This document shows positions 42,226 through 51,026 of a stretch of DNA of 64,000 nt, in pieces; position 1 is the stretch's first letter; each line of letters begins with the position of its first letter. The stretch lies in NCBI RefSeq assembly GCF_000473265.1, contig NZ_KI421511.1:2035731-2099730 (forward strand), in the 5' to 3' direction. The stretch comes from Amycolatopsis thermoflava N1165. Lineage in GTDB: Bacteria; Actinomycetota; Actinomycetes; Mycobacteriales; Pseudonocardiaceae. The position numbers and the translations under genes were made by a program. Below the pieces are notes generated by a model. The model did no database searches and was not told the DNA's origin. It was given only the letters and a program-made list of their open reading frames with translations.

Positions 42226-42364
42226 ACGTAGGCCGCGCCCTGGACGGACGAACGACGGGCGGCGTGCCCGCGCGGCGAACTTGACCGGGCCGGCACCGTC
42301 CACTTCGGATTCGAGTACCAGTCCGTTGTGGCGAACCTGCGGGTCGTCGAACTGGAACCGCAGG

Positions 42365-42505
42365 TCCTCGGCGACCGTCGAGTCCTTCTTCGCCACCCTC
42401 AAAACCGAACTACTCCACCACCACACCTGGCCCACCCGAACCGCCGCCACTCCAGCCTCAACTACCAAAGCCCAGCAACCTACGAAACAACCGCAGCCCG
42501 ACCGC
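42365..42505 (+). mobile_element. remnant of an IS3-family transposase (OrfB C-terminus)
   Basis: ESFFATLKTELLHHHTWPTR in one frame, then RRHSSLNYQSPATYE in another: these are the DDE-Glu region and C-terminal end of IS3-type OrfB. About 20 residues between them are missing and the frame shifts, so it is dead. No terminal inverted repeats could be recognised. The unit sits beside two other truncated genes. From 42506 to 42730 I see no gene. Confidence 0.7.
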
Positions 42506-42730
42506 CCTACCAAACCCGTCCACCAAAACGCCACGGGATCAAACGCCCGCCTCCACCCCGACCTGAAGACCTCTCAACCGGGTCTCAGCATCGGCCGCTC
42601 GGTTTCTCATTGCCTCGTGGTCCGCCGACCTCCGCTCCCACGCCCGAGAGCCAGCAGCGCCACCGAAGTGCGATCGGCGCAGCCACGACGTCGCCTTGCG
42701 GTAGTTGACGGTCCGGGGGTGCTCAGCAAG

Positions 42731-44260
42731 TCAGCCCCTCCGCCCGGCCTTCCCGTCGGTGGTCAGCACGCCGTCGACCCGGCGCGGGATGCCCAGTGGG
42801 TTGCCGTCGCGGAGTGCGGCGGGCAGCAGCTGCTCGGGCACGTCCTGGTAGGTGATGGGGCGCAGGAACCGCCGGATCGCCGTGGCGCCCACCGACGTGT
42901 GCAGGACCGCCGTCGTCGCGGGCCACGGGCCGCCGTGGTGCTGCGACCAGGTCACCGCAACCCCCGTGGGCCAGCCGTTGTGGATGAGGCGCCCCACCCT
43001 GGCTCCGAGCGCCGCCACCACGGAGGCGGCAGCGGGGTCGTCCGGCTCGGCGTGCACCGTGCCCGTCAGCGACCCCGGGACCCTGCCGAGCGCGGCCGCG
43101 AGTTCCTCCTCCGTCGAGTAGGTGACGAGCACCGTCACCGGGCCGAAGCACTCCTCGGTCAGGACGGCGGCGTCGGCCAGGAACGTCCGGGCGTCGGCGG
43201 TCACCACCTGCGGGGCCACCCGGTGCCCGGCGCCGTCCTGCTCCGGCCCGTCCAGCAGGGCGCGCACTCCCGGAACCTTCAGCAGCCGTCGCAGGCCTTC
43301 GCGGAACCCGCCTTCGATCCGTGCCGTGAGCAGCGGGCCGACCTCCGCCGCGGCCACCCGCTCCGCCACCCGGCCGGGCAGACCGGCCGCCTCGGGCACG
43401 AACACCAGACCGGGCTTGGTGCAGAACTGCCCGCTGCCGAGCATCGCGCTGCCCGCCAGACCGTCCGCGATCTCGTCCGGCCGGGCCGCGGCCGCGGCGG
43501 CCGTGACGACGACCGGGTTGATGCTGCCCAGCTCGCCGTAGAACGGGATCGGGTCGGGACGCGACATGGCGACGTCGAACAGGGCCCGGCCACCGCCGGG
43601 TGAGCCGGTGAACGCGACGGCGGTGACCGCCGGATCCGCCACCAGGGCCCGGCCCGCCGCCTCGCCGTGCACCAGGGTCAGCACGCCCTCGGGGGCGCCG
43701 GCCGCGGACAGGGCGCCGGCCAGGATCTCCACGGTGCGCACCGACAGCCCCGGATGCCCGGGGTGCGCCTTGACGACGACCGGGCAGCCGGCGGCGAGTG
43801 CGCTCGCCGTGTCACCGCCTGCCACGGAGAAGGCGAACGGGAAGTTGGACGCGGCGAAGACCGCCACCGGCCCCAGCGGGACGAGCATGCGGCGCAGATC
43901 GGTGTGCGGGGGCACCGCATCCGGGTTCGGGCTGTCGAGGGTGGCCTCGCAGAACGCGCCGTCCCGGAGCACCTCCGCGAACAGGTCGAACTGCGCGGCG
44001 GTGCGGGCGAGTTCGCCGGTCAGGCGCGGCACGCCGAGCGCGGTCTCGGCATCGGCCAGCGCCACCAGCTCGCCGGAGTGGTCGCGCAGGGCCTGGCCGA
44101 GATCCGCGAGCAGCGCGGCGCGCTCCGGGAAGGAGAGCCCGCCCAGCCACGGCGCGGCCTGCGCCGCCCGCGAACACACCTCGCGGATCTCCTCCGGTGT
44201 GGTGTCGGCGATTTCCGGGCCGATCGCGGCTCCGGTGCGGGGATCGACAGCGCGGCTCAT
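42731..44260 (-). CDS. alpha-ketoglutaric semialdehyde dehydrogenase (type III ALDH)
   Basis: A 509-residue aldehyde dehydrogenase of the KGSADH branch: FAASNFPFAFSVAGGDTASALAAGCPVVVKAHPGHP (about 133-168), FTGSPGGGRALF, catalytic Glu in YGELGSINPVVV, catalytic Cys in GSGQFCTKPGLV, and TWSQHHGGPWPATT near the end. It oxidises 2,5-dioxopentanoate to 2-oxoglutarate with NAD(P)+, the last step of Weimberg-type pathways. ATG at 44260 overlaps the upstream dehydrogenase stop by 4 bases, and the FAH-fold dehydratase that would make its substrate is two genes upstream. Confidence 0.87.
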   Translation of the reverse strand: MSRAVDPRTGAAIGPEIADTTPEEIREVCSRAAQAAPWLGGLSFPERAALLADLGQALRDHSGELVALADAETALGVPRLTGELARTAAQFDLFAEVLRDGAFCEATLDSPNPDAVPPHTDLRRMLVPLGPVAVFAASNFPFAFSVAGGDTASALAAGCPVVVKAHPGHPGLSVRTVEILAGALSAAGAPEGVLTLVHGEAAGRALVADPAVTAVAFTGSPGGGRALFDVAMSRPDPIPFYGELGSINPVVVTAAAAAARPDEIADGLAGSAMLGSGQFCTKPGLVFVPEAAGLPGRVAERVAAAEVGPLLTARIEGGFREGLRRLLKVPGVRALLDGPEQDGAGHRVAPQVVTADARTFLADAAVLTEECFGPVTVLVTYSTEEELAAALGRVPGSLTGTVHAEPDDPAAASVVAALGARVGRLIHNGWPTGVAVTWSQHHGGPWPATTAVLHTSVGATAIRRFLRPITYQDVPEQLLPAALRDGNPLGIPRRVDGVLTTDGKAGRRG

Positions 44261-45213
44261 CGGCCACCTCCTCCGGTCACGGGACAGCGCAACGGTTTCC
44301 CGGCCAGCGCCCGTTCGGCCTCCTCCGCGGCCAGCCGTTGCAGCGCGGCCAGCGAACTGTCCGAATAGAACGCGGCGTGCGGGGTGAACAGGATCTGCGG
44401 CAGCTCGCGCAGCGGCGAGTCCGCGGCGAGCGGTTCGGGGTCGAAGACGTCCAGCGCGGCCGCGGCGACGCGGCCCGCCCGCACCGCCCCGGCGAGCGCT
44501 TCGTGGTCGACCAGCCCGCCACGCGAGGTGTTGACCAGCACCGCACCCTCGCGCATCCGGGCGAACGCCGCGGAGCCGAGCAGGTGCCGCGTCCGCGGGG
44601 TCAGCGGTGCGTGTAGCGAGACGGCGTGCGACTCGCGCAGCAGCGTGTCCAGGTCGGTGACGGTGAGCCCGTCGGCGGGCTCGGCGTAGGGGTCGTGGGC
44701 GAGCACGCGGAACCCGAACGCGGCGAGCCTGCGGTGCACGGCCAGCCCGATCCGGCCCAGGCCGACCAGTCCGACCGTGGTGTCGGCGAAGCCGGGAATC
44801 GAGCCGAGATCACTCGGGGCGCACCAGCCGGTCTCGCGGATGCGCCGGTCGTAGGCCGGGATCTTGCGGAGCAGGGTCAGCAGCAGGGCGACGGTGTGGT
44901 CGGCGACGGTGTCGCTGCCGTAGTCCGGCACCGTGGCCACCGAGATCCCGCGCGCCTCGGCCGCGGCGACGTCCACGTTGTCGTAGCCGATGCCGTAGCG
45001 GATCACCGTCGCGCCGGGCGCCATCGCCGCGAGCACCGCGTCGGTCACCGGGGCGAAGTTCACGAACGCCACGTCGGCGCCGGCCACCGCCTGGATCGTC
45101 TCGTCCTCGCTGCGGCAGGCGTGCACCGAGAACTCCGCGCCGAAGCGCTCGGCGACGGCCGCCTCGTCCGCCACCCCGCCGAAGGCGTGATCGGTGACGA
45201 CCACCCGGGTCAC
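44257..45213 (-). CDS. D-2-hydroxyacid dehydrogenase (phosphoglycerate dehydrogenase-like)
   Basis: A 318-residue D-isomer 2-hydroxyacid dehydrogenase: RYGIGYDNVDVAAAEARGISVATVPDYGSDTVADHTVALLL, Rossmann GLVGLGRIG, catalytic Arg in VNTSRGGLVD, Glu in DVFDPEPL and His in FTPHAAFYS. GTG at 45213 overlaps the preceding gene by 4 bases (GTGA). In sugar-acid clusters such enzymes interconvert 2-keto and 2-hydroxy acids (glyoxylate/hydroxypyruvate or a 2-keto-3-deoxy acid). Exact substrate unknown. Confidence 0.87.
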   Translation of the reverse strand: MTRVVVTDHAFGGVADEAAVAERFGAEFSVHACRSEDETIQAVAGADVAFVNFAPVTDAVLAAMAPGATVIRYGIGYDNVDVAAAEARGISVATVPDYGSDTVADHTVALLLTLLRKIPAYDRRIRETGWCAPSDLGSIPGFADTTVGLVGLGRIGLAVHRRLAAFGFRVLAHDPYAEPADGLTVTDLDTLLRESHAVSLHAPLTPRTRHLLGSAAFARMREGAVLVNTSRGGLVDHEALAGAVRAGRVAAAALDVFDPEPLAADSPLRELPQILFTPHAAFYSDSSLAALQRLAAEEAERALAGKPLRCPVTGGGGR

Positions 45214-46403
45214 GAGACCACCTCCGCCGCGCTCCGCAGCAGGCCGCGCCCGGCGAGGTTGGCCATCAGCGCGCGGATGCCGAAGGTCCAGTCCTCGGCC
45301 GCTTCCGCGGTGGTGACGACGTTGACCAGCGTGCCCAGCGCGGGCGAGCTTATCGCGACGACATCGCCCTGCCGGTGGGTGAAGCCCTGCCCCGGCTCGC
45401 CGCGGTCCTCGGTCGGCGCGAACATCGTGCCGGTGAACAGGACGAACCCGTCGGGGTAGCTGTGGTGGGCGCCGTGCGCGTGCCGGATCAGGTCGGTGAG
45501 GTCCCGGCTGATCTCGCTCACCGGGTTCACGCCGTGCAGGGTGAACCCGTCGCCGCCGGTGATGTCCAGCGCCACCTCGGTGGCTCGCGCGTCGTCCAGC
45601 GTGAAGCCGTCGTCGAACAGCCGCAGGAACGGGCCGATCGCGCAGGAGGCGTTGTTGTCCTTCGCCTCGGTGAGCAACAGCGCGCTGCGCCCCTCGAAGT
45701 CGCGCAGGTTCACGTCGTTGCCCAGGGTCGCGGCCACCGGCGTGCCGGATGAGCTGACCGCGAGCACCAGCTCGGGCTCCGGGTTGTTCCAGGTCGAGCG
45801 GGCCAGCACGCCGATCTCGGCGCCGGTGCCGACCGCGGACAGGACGGGCGCCTTGGTGAAGATCTCCGGGTCCGGACCGATGCCGACCTCGAGGTACTGG
45901 GACCACAGGCCCTCCTCGACCAGCACCTCCTTGACCCGGGCCGCCTCCGGCGATCCGGGCCGTAGCTGGGCGATCCGGCCGCGGACCACCTCGGCGATGC
46001 GGGACCTGATCTCCTCGGCCCGGGCGGGGTCTCCCTTCGCGCGCTCTTCGATCACGCGCTCGAGCATGCTGCGGACGAACGTCACGCCGGCCGCCTTGAC
46101 GACCTGCAGGTCGACCGGGGCCAGCAGGTGCGGGGCGGTCCGGTCGCGCCGCAGGGTGGCGTCGATCAGCGCGGACAGCTCCCAGTGACCGCCGCCCTCG
46201 TGCCCGCGGACTATCGAGACCGCGTCGGGCCGGTCCAGCAGCTCGGAGACCGTCGGAACGACGTGGGTGAGGTCCACGGCGCGGTCACCCCGGATCGCCG
46301 CGACGCACGGCCCGCCGACCGCGGGGTCGAACACGCGGGCCACCAGGGTGGCCCGCTCGGCGTCGGCGGGGAGCACGGCCCCGGCGTAGGCGTGCAGGTT
46401 CAT
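45210..46403 (-). CDS. xylX: 2-keto-3-deoxy-pentonate dehydratase (FAH family, XylX-like)
   Basis: A 397-residue fumarylacetoacetate-hydrolase-fold protein. APVDLQVVKAAGVTFVRSMLERVIEERAKGD, LWSQYLEVGIGPDPEIFTKAPVLS, NNPEPELVLAVSS, TLGNDVNLRDFEGRSALLL, AKDNNASCAIGPF and GTMFAPTEDRGEPGQGFTH closely follow Caulobacter XylX and related 2-keto-3-deoxy-D-xylonate/arabinonate dehydratases. The FAH metal-binding acids are in the PEPE block. Product would be 2-oxoglutarate semialdehyde, the substrate of the ALDH at 42731. ATG at 46403 preceded by GAGGAGGG. Regulated from a shared promoter with the GntR gene. Confidence 0.88.
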   Translation of the reverse strand: MNLHAYAGAVLPADAERATLVARVFDPAVGGPCVAAIRGDRAVDLTHVVPTVSELLDRPDAVSIVRGHEGGGHWELSALIDATLRRDRTAPHLLAPVDLQVVKAAGVTFVRSMLERVIEERAKGDPARAEEIRSRIAEVVRGRIAQLRPGSPEAARVKEVLVEEGLWSQYLEVGIGPDPEIFTKAPVLSAVGTGAEIGVLARSTWNNPEPELVLAVSSSGTPVAATLGNDVNLRDFEGRSALLLTEAKDNNASCAIGPFLRLFDDGFTLDDARATEVALDITGGDGFTLHGVNPVSEISRDLTDLIRHAHGAHHSYPDGFVLFTGTMFAPTEDRGEPGQGFTHRQGDVVAISSPALGTLVNVVTTAEAAEDWTFGIRALMANLAGRGLLRSAAEVVS

Positions 46404-46447
46404 GGATTGACAGCCCTCCTCGTCGCGCCCACACGGGCGCCACCAAT

Positions 46448-46468
46448 GTCCTATCATCGTACAAAGAT
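46448..46468. promoter_or_regulatory. 21-bp GntR-type site between xylX-like gene and regulator
   Basis: The site begins GTCCTATCATCG and ends TACAAAGAT. It matches 18 of 21 positions with the site at 47314-47334, in the same orientation. Both flank the FadR-type gene and precede its presumed target operons (45 bp before the dehydratase ATG). Confidence 0.65.
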
Positions 46469-46527
46469 GCCGTCAATGCACCGGTTCCATCGCCACACAG
46501 GCGGCGCGGCGCGCGGCAACCCGCCTG

Positions 46528-46543
46528 CTTTGTCGTACGATCG
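46528..46543. promoter_or_regulatory. possible third GntR site before the regulator
   Basis: CTTTGTCGTACGATCG contains the CTTTGT and GTACGAT elements of the complement of the 21-bp sites, with altered spacing, 5 bases before the regulator's ATG. It could serve autoregulation. Confidence 0.35.
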
Positions 46544-46547
46544 CCGA

Positions 46548-47267
46548 ATGGCCGAAGCACTCCACAAGCGCCTGTCGGAAACGCTCGCGGACAAGCTGCA
46601 GGACGAGATCGTGCGGCTGGCGCCGGGCGAGCGCCTCCCGACGGAAGCCGAGCTCGCCCGCCGCTTCGACGTCTCGCGCACCGTGGTGCGGGAAACGGCC
46701 CGGCTGTTGATCCAGCGTGGACTGGTCACGGTGAAGCCCGGCCGCGGCATGACGGTCGCCGAGCTGGACGGACGGCTGATCGCGGAGCAGTACGGCCTGC
46801 TGATGCGGCGCAGCGAGGGCTCGTTCGCCCAGCTCCTCGAACTGCGCCTGGTGCTCGAGGTCGAGATGGCGCAGCTGGCCGCGGCCCGGCGGACCGAGCA
46901 GCACCTCGCCGACCTCGAGGACGCGAACCGGCGACTGGCCGACGCACTGGACCGGCCCGAGGCCCGCGACGAATTCCTGGACGCCGACCTGCGGTTCCAC
47001 GAAATCGTGGCGCGGGCGAGCGGAAACCCGTTCTTCTCACTGGTGATCGGCCCGCTCAACGGGTTCCTGCGCGACACCTACCGCACCGGGCCCGGTTACC
47101 CCTCCGAAGCGGCCAACACGCTGGAGGAGCACGTCCAGATCGCCGAGGCCATCGCCGCCGGCGACCCCTCCCGTGCCCGCTTCGCCACCGAGAACCACCT
47201 GCGCCGCGTCATGCGACACCGGGACCGCCTGCTGGCGGAGAAGCAGCCGATCCCCACCCGCACCTGA
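46548..47267 (+). CDS. GntR/FadR-family regulator of the sugar-acid cluster
   Basis: A 239-residue FadR-type regulator: winged helix LADKLQDEIVRLAPGERLPTEAELARRFDVSRTVVRETARLLIQRGLV (about 11-57) and an FCD domain with metal-binding DADLRFHEIVARASGNPFF and the downstream EEHVQIAEAI and ENHLRRV His residues. It stands between two oppositely transcribed catabolic units, and 21-bp near-identical sites lie on both sides, so it probably represses both until a sugar acid binds. ATG at 46548 lies within the -10-poor region after a CGTACG palindrome. Confidence 0.9.
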   Translation: MAEALHKRLSETLADKLQDEIVRLAPGERLPTEAELARRFDVSRTVVRETARLLIQRGLVTVKPGRGMTVAELDGRLIAEQYGLLMRRSEGSFAQLLELRLVLEVEMAQLAAARRTEQHLADLEDANRRLADALDRPEARDEFLDADLRFHEIVARASGNPFFSLVIGPLNGFLRDTYRTGPGYPSEAANTLEEHVQIAEAIAAGDPSRARFATENHLRRVMRHRDRLLAEKQPIPTRT

Positions 47268-47313
47268 ACCGGCGCGATCACCCTCTTGCGCGACACGCGA
47301 CTCCCGCTCTAAG

Positions 47314-47334
47314 GTCCGATTATCATACAAAGAT
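47314..47334. promoter_or_regulatory. 21-bp GntR-type site before ALDH-xylulokinase operon
   Basis: Begins GTCCGATTATCA, ends TACAAAGAT; 18 of 21 bases identical to 46448-46468. It lies 47 bp before the aldehyde dehydrogenase ATG, almost the same distance as the other site from its gene. Confidence 0.65.
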
Positions 47335-47380
47335 CGCACCGCTTGCGCGGCGAGTCCGCGCGCATCAGGGAGTTGAGGCA

Positions 47381-48826
47381 ATGCAGCCCGATGAGCCCGT
47401 GCTCGTCTGCCGGAACTTCGTCGCGGGAACCTGGCGGGACACCACGGGACCGGGAATCGACCGGACCAACCCCGCCACCGGCGAGGTGGTCGCGGTAGCC
47501 CCGCGCTCCACCGCCGCCGAGGTCGACGCGGCAGTCCGCGCCGCCGCCGACGCCTTCCGCGGCTGGCGCCGCACCGTCCCGGCCGAGCGCGCCGCGTGCC
47601 TGCACCGGCTCGCGGAAGCCTGCGCCGGCCAGGTGGACGACCTCGCCACCGCGATCACGCGCGAGCAGGGCAAGCCCCTGGACGAGGCGCGCGGCGAAGT
47701 CCGCAAGTTCATCGCCGCGCTGCACTACTACGCCGAAGAGGCCACCCGCGTCTACGGCCGCACCATCCCGAACGACGCGCCCGGGTTCACCAGCATCGTG
47801 GAGAAGGAACCCCTCGGCGTCGTCGCGGGGATCGTGCCGTGGAACTACCCGATCGAACTCATCGGCTGGAAGCTCGCCGGCGCCGTCGCGGCCGGCTGCA
47901 CGATCGTGATCAAGCCGTCGGAGTACACCCCCGGTTGTGCCCAGGTGCTGTCGGAGTGTCTCGCCGGGACGCTGCCCCCGGGCGTGGCCAACATCGTGTT
48001 CGGCGACGGCTCCACCGGGCAGGCGCTCGTGGCGCACCCCCAGATCGCGAAGGTGGCCTTCACCGGCTCGATGTCCACCGGGCAGGCGCTGTACCGGGCG
48101 GTCACCGGAATCACCGGGCTGTCCCTGGAACTCGGCGGAAGCTGCCCCATGATCGTCACCGGCACGGCCGACGTGCCCGACGCGGTGCGCGGCGCCACCC
48201 GCCGCGCGTTCCGCAACGCCGGCCAGATCTGCATCGCGATCAACCGGATCTACGTGCACGGCTCGGTCTACGACGAGTTCGTCGACGGGCTCGCGGCCGC
48301 GGCGGACGCGCTCACCGTCGCCGACGGGCTGGCCCACCCGTCCGCCGACGTCGGCTCGCTGACGATGGACGAGACCTACCGACGCACCCTCGACCACATC
48401 GCGGACGCGGACAAGCGCGGCGCGCGGATCGTGGCGGGCGGCGGCCCGCTGGACGGTCCCGGATTGTTCGTGCGCCCCACGGTGATCGCCGACGCGCCCG
48501 ACGACGCGCTCGTCATGACCGAGGAAACGTTCGGTCCCGCCGTCGGCGTCGCCCGCTTCACCGACCTGGCCGACGCGATCGACCGGGCCAACCGCGTGCC
48601 CGGCGGCCTCGCCGCGTACGCCTACACCAACGACACCCGCGAAACGTTCACGCTCGCGGCCGACCTGGACTTCGGCAACGTGGCCATCAACAACGTGGAC
48701 GCCGGGATCATCAACGCGCCCTACGGAGGCCGCCGCGAGAGCGGGTTCGGTTCCGAGCACGGGCCCGAAGGCCTCGAGTCCTACCTCCAGCTCAAGCACG
48801 TGAGACTCCGCCACGGCGCGCGATGA
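47381..48826 (+). CDS. NAD(P)-dependent aldehyde dehydrogenase (SSADH/glycolaldehyde-type)
   Basis: A 481-residue ALDH: VPWNYPIELIGWKLAGAVAAGCTIVIKPSEYTP, FTGSMSTGQALY, catalytic Glu in LELGGSCPM, catalytic Cys in FRNAGQICIAINR and the end YGGRRESGFGSEHGPEGLESYL. Sequence type is close to succinate-semialdehyde, lactaldehyde and glycolaldehyde dehydrogenases. It heads a plus-strand operon with xylulokinase, HAD phosphatase, RpiA, SDR and aquaporin genes, so it may oxidise an aldehyde released from a pentose or polyol. Substrate inferred only. Confidence 0.88.
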   Translation: MQPDEPVLVCRNFVAGTWRDTTGPGIDRTNPATGEVVAVAPRSTAAEVDAAVRAAADAFRGWRRTVPAERAACLHRLAEACAGQVDDLATAITREQGKPLDEARGEVRKFIAALHYYAEEATRVYGRTIPNDAPGFTSIVEKEPLGVVAGIVPWNYPIELIGWKLAGAVAAGCTIVIKPSEYTPGCAQVLSECLAGTLPPGVANIVFGDGSTGQALVAHPQIAKVAFTGSMSTGQALYRAVTGITGLSLELGGSCPMIVTGTADVPDAVRGATRRAFRNAGQICIAINRIYVHGSVYDEFVDGLAAAADALTVADGLAHPSADVGSLTMDETYRRTLDHIADADKRGARIVAGGGPLDGPGLFVRPTVIADAPDDALVMTEETFGPAVGVARFTDLADAIDRANRVPGGLAAYAYTNDTRETFTLAADLDFGNVAINNVDAGIINAPYGGRRESGFGSEHGPEGLESYLQLKHVRLRHGAR

Positions 48827-48867
48827 CGCGCCGGACAGCGCAACGACGCGCGGGAAAGGACAACAAC

Positions 48868-50373
48868 ATGCTGATCGGCATCGACCTGGGTACCTCGGCG
48901 TGCAAGGTCATCGCGGTGTCACGGTCGGGTGAGGTGGTCGCCAAGGTGCTGCGCCACTACCCGGTGCACACCACCAATCCCGGCTGGGCCGAGCAGGACC
49001 CCACCGACTGGTGGGCGGCCACCGACGACGCGCTCGCCGCCGTCACCGCGAGCCTGCCCGACCGCGGCCGGGAAGTGACCGGGATCGGCCTGTGCGGCCA
49101 GATGCACGGGCTGACCGCGCTGGACGAGACCGGCGAACCGCTCCGGCGGGCCATCCTGTGGAACGACCAGCGCGCCGCGCGGGAGTGCGAGTGGATCACC
49201 GAACGCGCCGGCGGTCTGGACGAGCTGCTGCGCATGACCCGCAACCGGATGCTGCCCGGCTTCACCGGCTGCAAGATCGTGTGGTTCCGCGAGCACGAAC
49301 CGGAACTGTTCGCCCGGACCCGCCGCATCCTCAACCCCAAGGACTACCTGCGGCTCCGGCTGACCGGTGAGTACGCCACCGACGTCTCCGACGCCTCCGG
49401 GACCGGCCTGTTCGACGTCGCGAACCGCCGCTGGTCCGACGAGCTCCTGGGGCTCCTCGGCATCGACCGCGCACTGCTGCCCGACGTCGTCGAATCCGTC
49501 GAGGCCACCGGCACCGTGCTGCCCGGCCTCGCCACCCGGTGGAACATCCCCGAAGGCACACCGGTGTTCGGGGGCGGCGGCGACGCGGTCATCCAGACCA
49601 CCGCGATGGGCCTGCTGGACACCGGACCGGTCGGGTTCACGATCGGCACCGCGGGCATCGTCGCCGGCGGCGCGTCCCGGTGCCCGGACAACCCCGGTGG
49701 ACGGGTGCAGGTCTCCTGCGGCAACGAACCGGGACGCTGGCACGTGATGGGGGTGTCGCTCAGCGCGGGCGGCGCCTTCCAGTGGCTGCGCGACGCGCTG
49801 GCCCCCGCCACCGCCGCCGACCCGGTCACCCTGGAACGGCTGTCCGAGCTCGCCCGCGACATCGGGCCTGGCTCGGAAGGCCTGTTGTTCCTGCCGTACC
49901 TGCTCGGCGAACGGTCCCCGCACGTCGCCCCCGAGGCGTCGGCGAGCTGGGTGGGACTCACCCCGATGCACCACCTGGGCCACATCGCGCGCAGCGTGAT
50001 GGAAGGCGTCGTGCTGAACATGCGGGAGATCCTCGAGGTCTACCGGCAGGCCGGGCTGCCGTGCGACCGGGTGGTGGCCTCCGGGGGCGCGACCAAGGAA
50101 CCGCTGTGGCTGCAGATCCTCGCCGACGTCCTCAACCGGGAAACCGTCACCGTCACCGGGGTGGCCGAAGGCGGCGCCTACGGTGCCGCGCTCGCCGCCG
50201 GGGTGGGGATCGGCTGGTGGCGGGACCTCACCGAGGCCGTCGGCATGCTGGCCGTGGAGCAGACCTTCACACCGGACCCCGCCACCGTCGCCGTCTACGA
50301 CCAGATCTTCCAGCGGCACCGGCACCTGTACGAGGGCCTGCGCCCGCTGTTCGCCGAAACGGTGCCGGCGTGA
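48868..50373 (+). CDS. xylB: xylulokinase (FGGY family)
   Basis: A 501-residue FGGY kinase: GIDLGTSACKVIAVS (phosphate 1), GLCGQMHGLTALD (the xylulokinase hallmark, about 77-89), ILWNDQRAARECEWI, DASGTGLFDVANRRWS, GGGDAVIQTTAMG, ASGGATKEPLWLQILADVLNRET and EGGAYGAALAAG. It would phosphorylate D-xylulose (or a related ketose) to the 5-phosphate. GGAAAGGA precedes the ATG at 48868. Followed by a one-base-overlapping HAD gene and then RpiA, so the product enters the pentose phosphate pool. Confidence 0.88.
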   Translation: MLIGIDLGTSACKVIAVSRSGEVVAKVLRHYPVHTTNPGWAEQDPTDWWAATDDALAAVTASLPDRGREVTGIGLCGQMHGLTALDETGEPLRRAILWNDQRAARECEWITERAGGLDELLRMTRNRMLPGFTGCKIVWFREHEPELFARTRRILNPKDYLRLRLTGEYATDVSDASGTGLFDVANRRWSDELLGLLGIDRALLPDVVESVEATGTVLPGLATRWNIPEGTPVFGGGGDAVIQTTAMGLLDTGPVGFTIGTAGIVAGGASRCPDNPGGRVQVSCGNEPGRWHVMGVSLSAGGAFQWLRDALAPATAADPVTLERLSELARDIGPGSEGLLFLPYLLGERSPHVAPEASASWVGLTPMHHLGHIARSVMEGVVLNMREILEVYRQAGLPCDRVVASGGATKEPLWLQILADVLNRETVTVTGVAEGGAYGAALAAGVGIGWWRDLTEAVGMLAVEQTFTPDPATVAVYDQIFQRHRHLYEGLRPLFAETVPA

Positions 50374-51026
50374 TGCGGGCGGTGGTGCTCGACCTGGACG
50401 GCACTCTGGTCGACAGCGCCCCGGACATCGCCAGGGCACTCACCTCCGCCCTGACCGCGCATGGTCTGCCCGGGATCGACGCCGATCGGGTCCGCGGCCT
50501 GCTGGGCGGCGGCGCCGCGGAACTCGTCCGCGGCGCGCTCGACGCCGTCGGCGGTGATCCCGCGCTCGCGGGTCCGGTGCTGGCGGCCTACTCCAGTGCC
50601 TACCGGGCCGAACCGGCCGCGGCGACCACCGTGCACGCCGACGCCCGCGAAGCACTCCAGGCGTTGCGGGACAAGGGAATCCGCGTCGGGGTGTGCACCA
50701 ACAAGCGCACCGGCCTGTCCCACGACGTCCTCGCCGCCACCGGGCTCGCCCCGCTGGTCGACGTCGTCGTCGGCATCGACGCGGTGCCCGCGGGCAAACC
50801 CGACCCAGGGCACCTCGCAGCCGCGCTCACCGCGCTGGACGTCGCCCCCGCCGACGCGCTCTACGTCGGCGACACCGGCATCGACGCGCTCACCGCACAA
50901 CGCGCCGGAGTGCCCTACCGGCACGTGTCCTGGGGGCACCCGCTCCCGGGCGTGACCACCATCGACACCTTCGGCGCACTGGCCGAGGGCTTGGCGGACA
51001 AGGAGTTCCATGCAACCGAGCAGTGA
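50373..51026 (+). CDS. HAD-superfamily phosphatase (Gph-like)
   Basis: A 217-residue HAD hydrolase: nucleophile motif LDLDGTLVDS (about 6-15), motif II VCTNKR, motif III Lys in AGKPDPGHL and motif IV YVGDTGID. An alpha-helical cap of the phosphoglycolate phosphatase type lies between motifs I and II. ATG shares one base with the kinase stop (TGATG). In this cluster it may dephosphorylate 2-phosphoglycolate or a dead-end pentitol/pentulose phosphate. Confidence 0.85.
   Translation: MRAVVLDLDGTLVDSAPDIARALTSALTAHGLPGIDADRVRGLLGGGAAELVRGALDAVGGDPALAGPVLAAYSSAYRAEPAAATTVHADAREALQALRDKGIRVGVCTNKRTGLSHDVLAATGLAPLVDVVVGIDAVPAGKPDPGHLAAALTALDVAPADALYVGDTGIDALTAQRAGVPYRHVSWGHPLPGVTTIDTFGALAEGLADKEFHATEQ

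Noticed and set aside
42281..43603. A 440-codon plus-strand frame starting in the transposase scrap
   Set aside because: After about 60 codons it runs antisense through the KGSA dehydrogenase gene; only the short transposase-like segment is meaningful.
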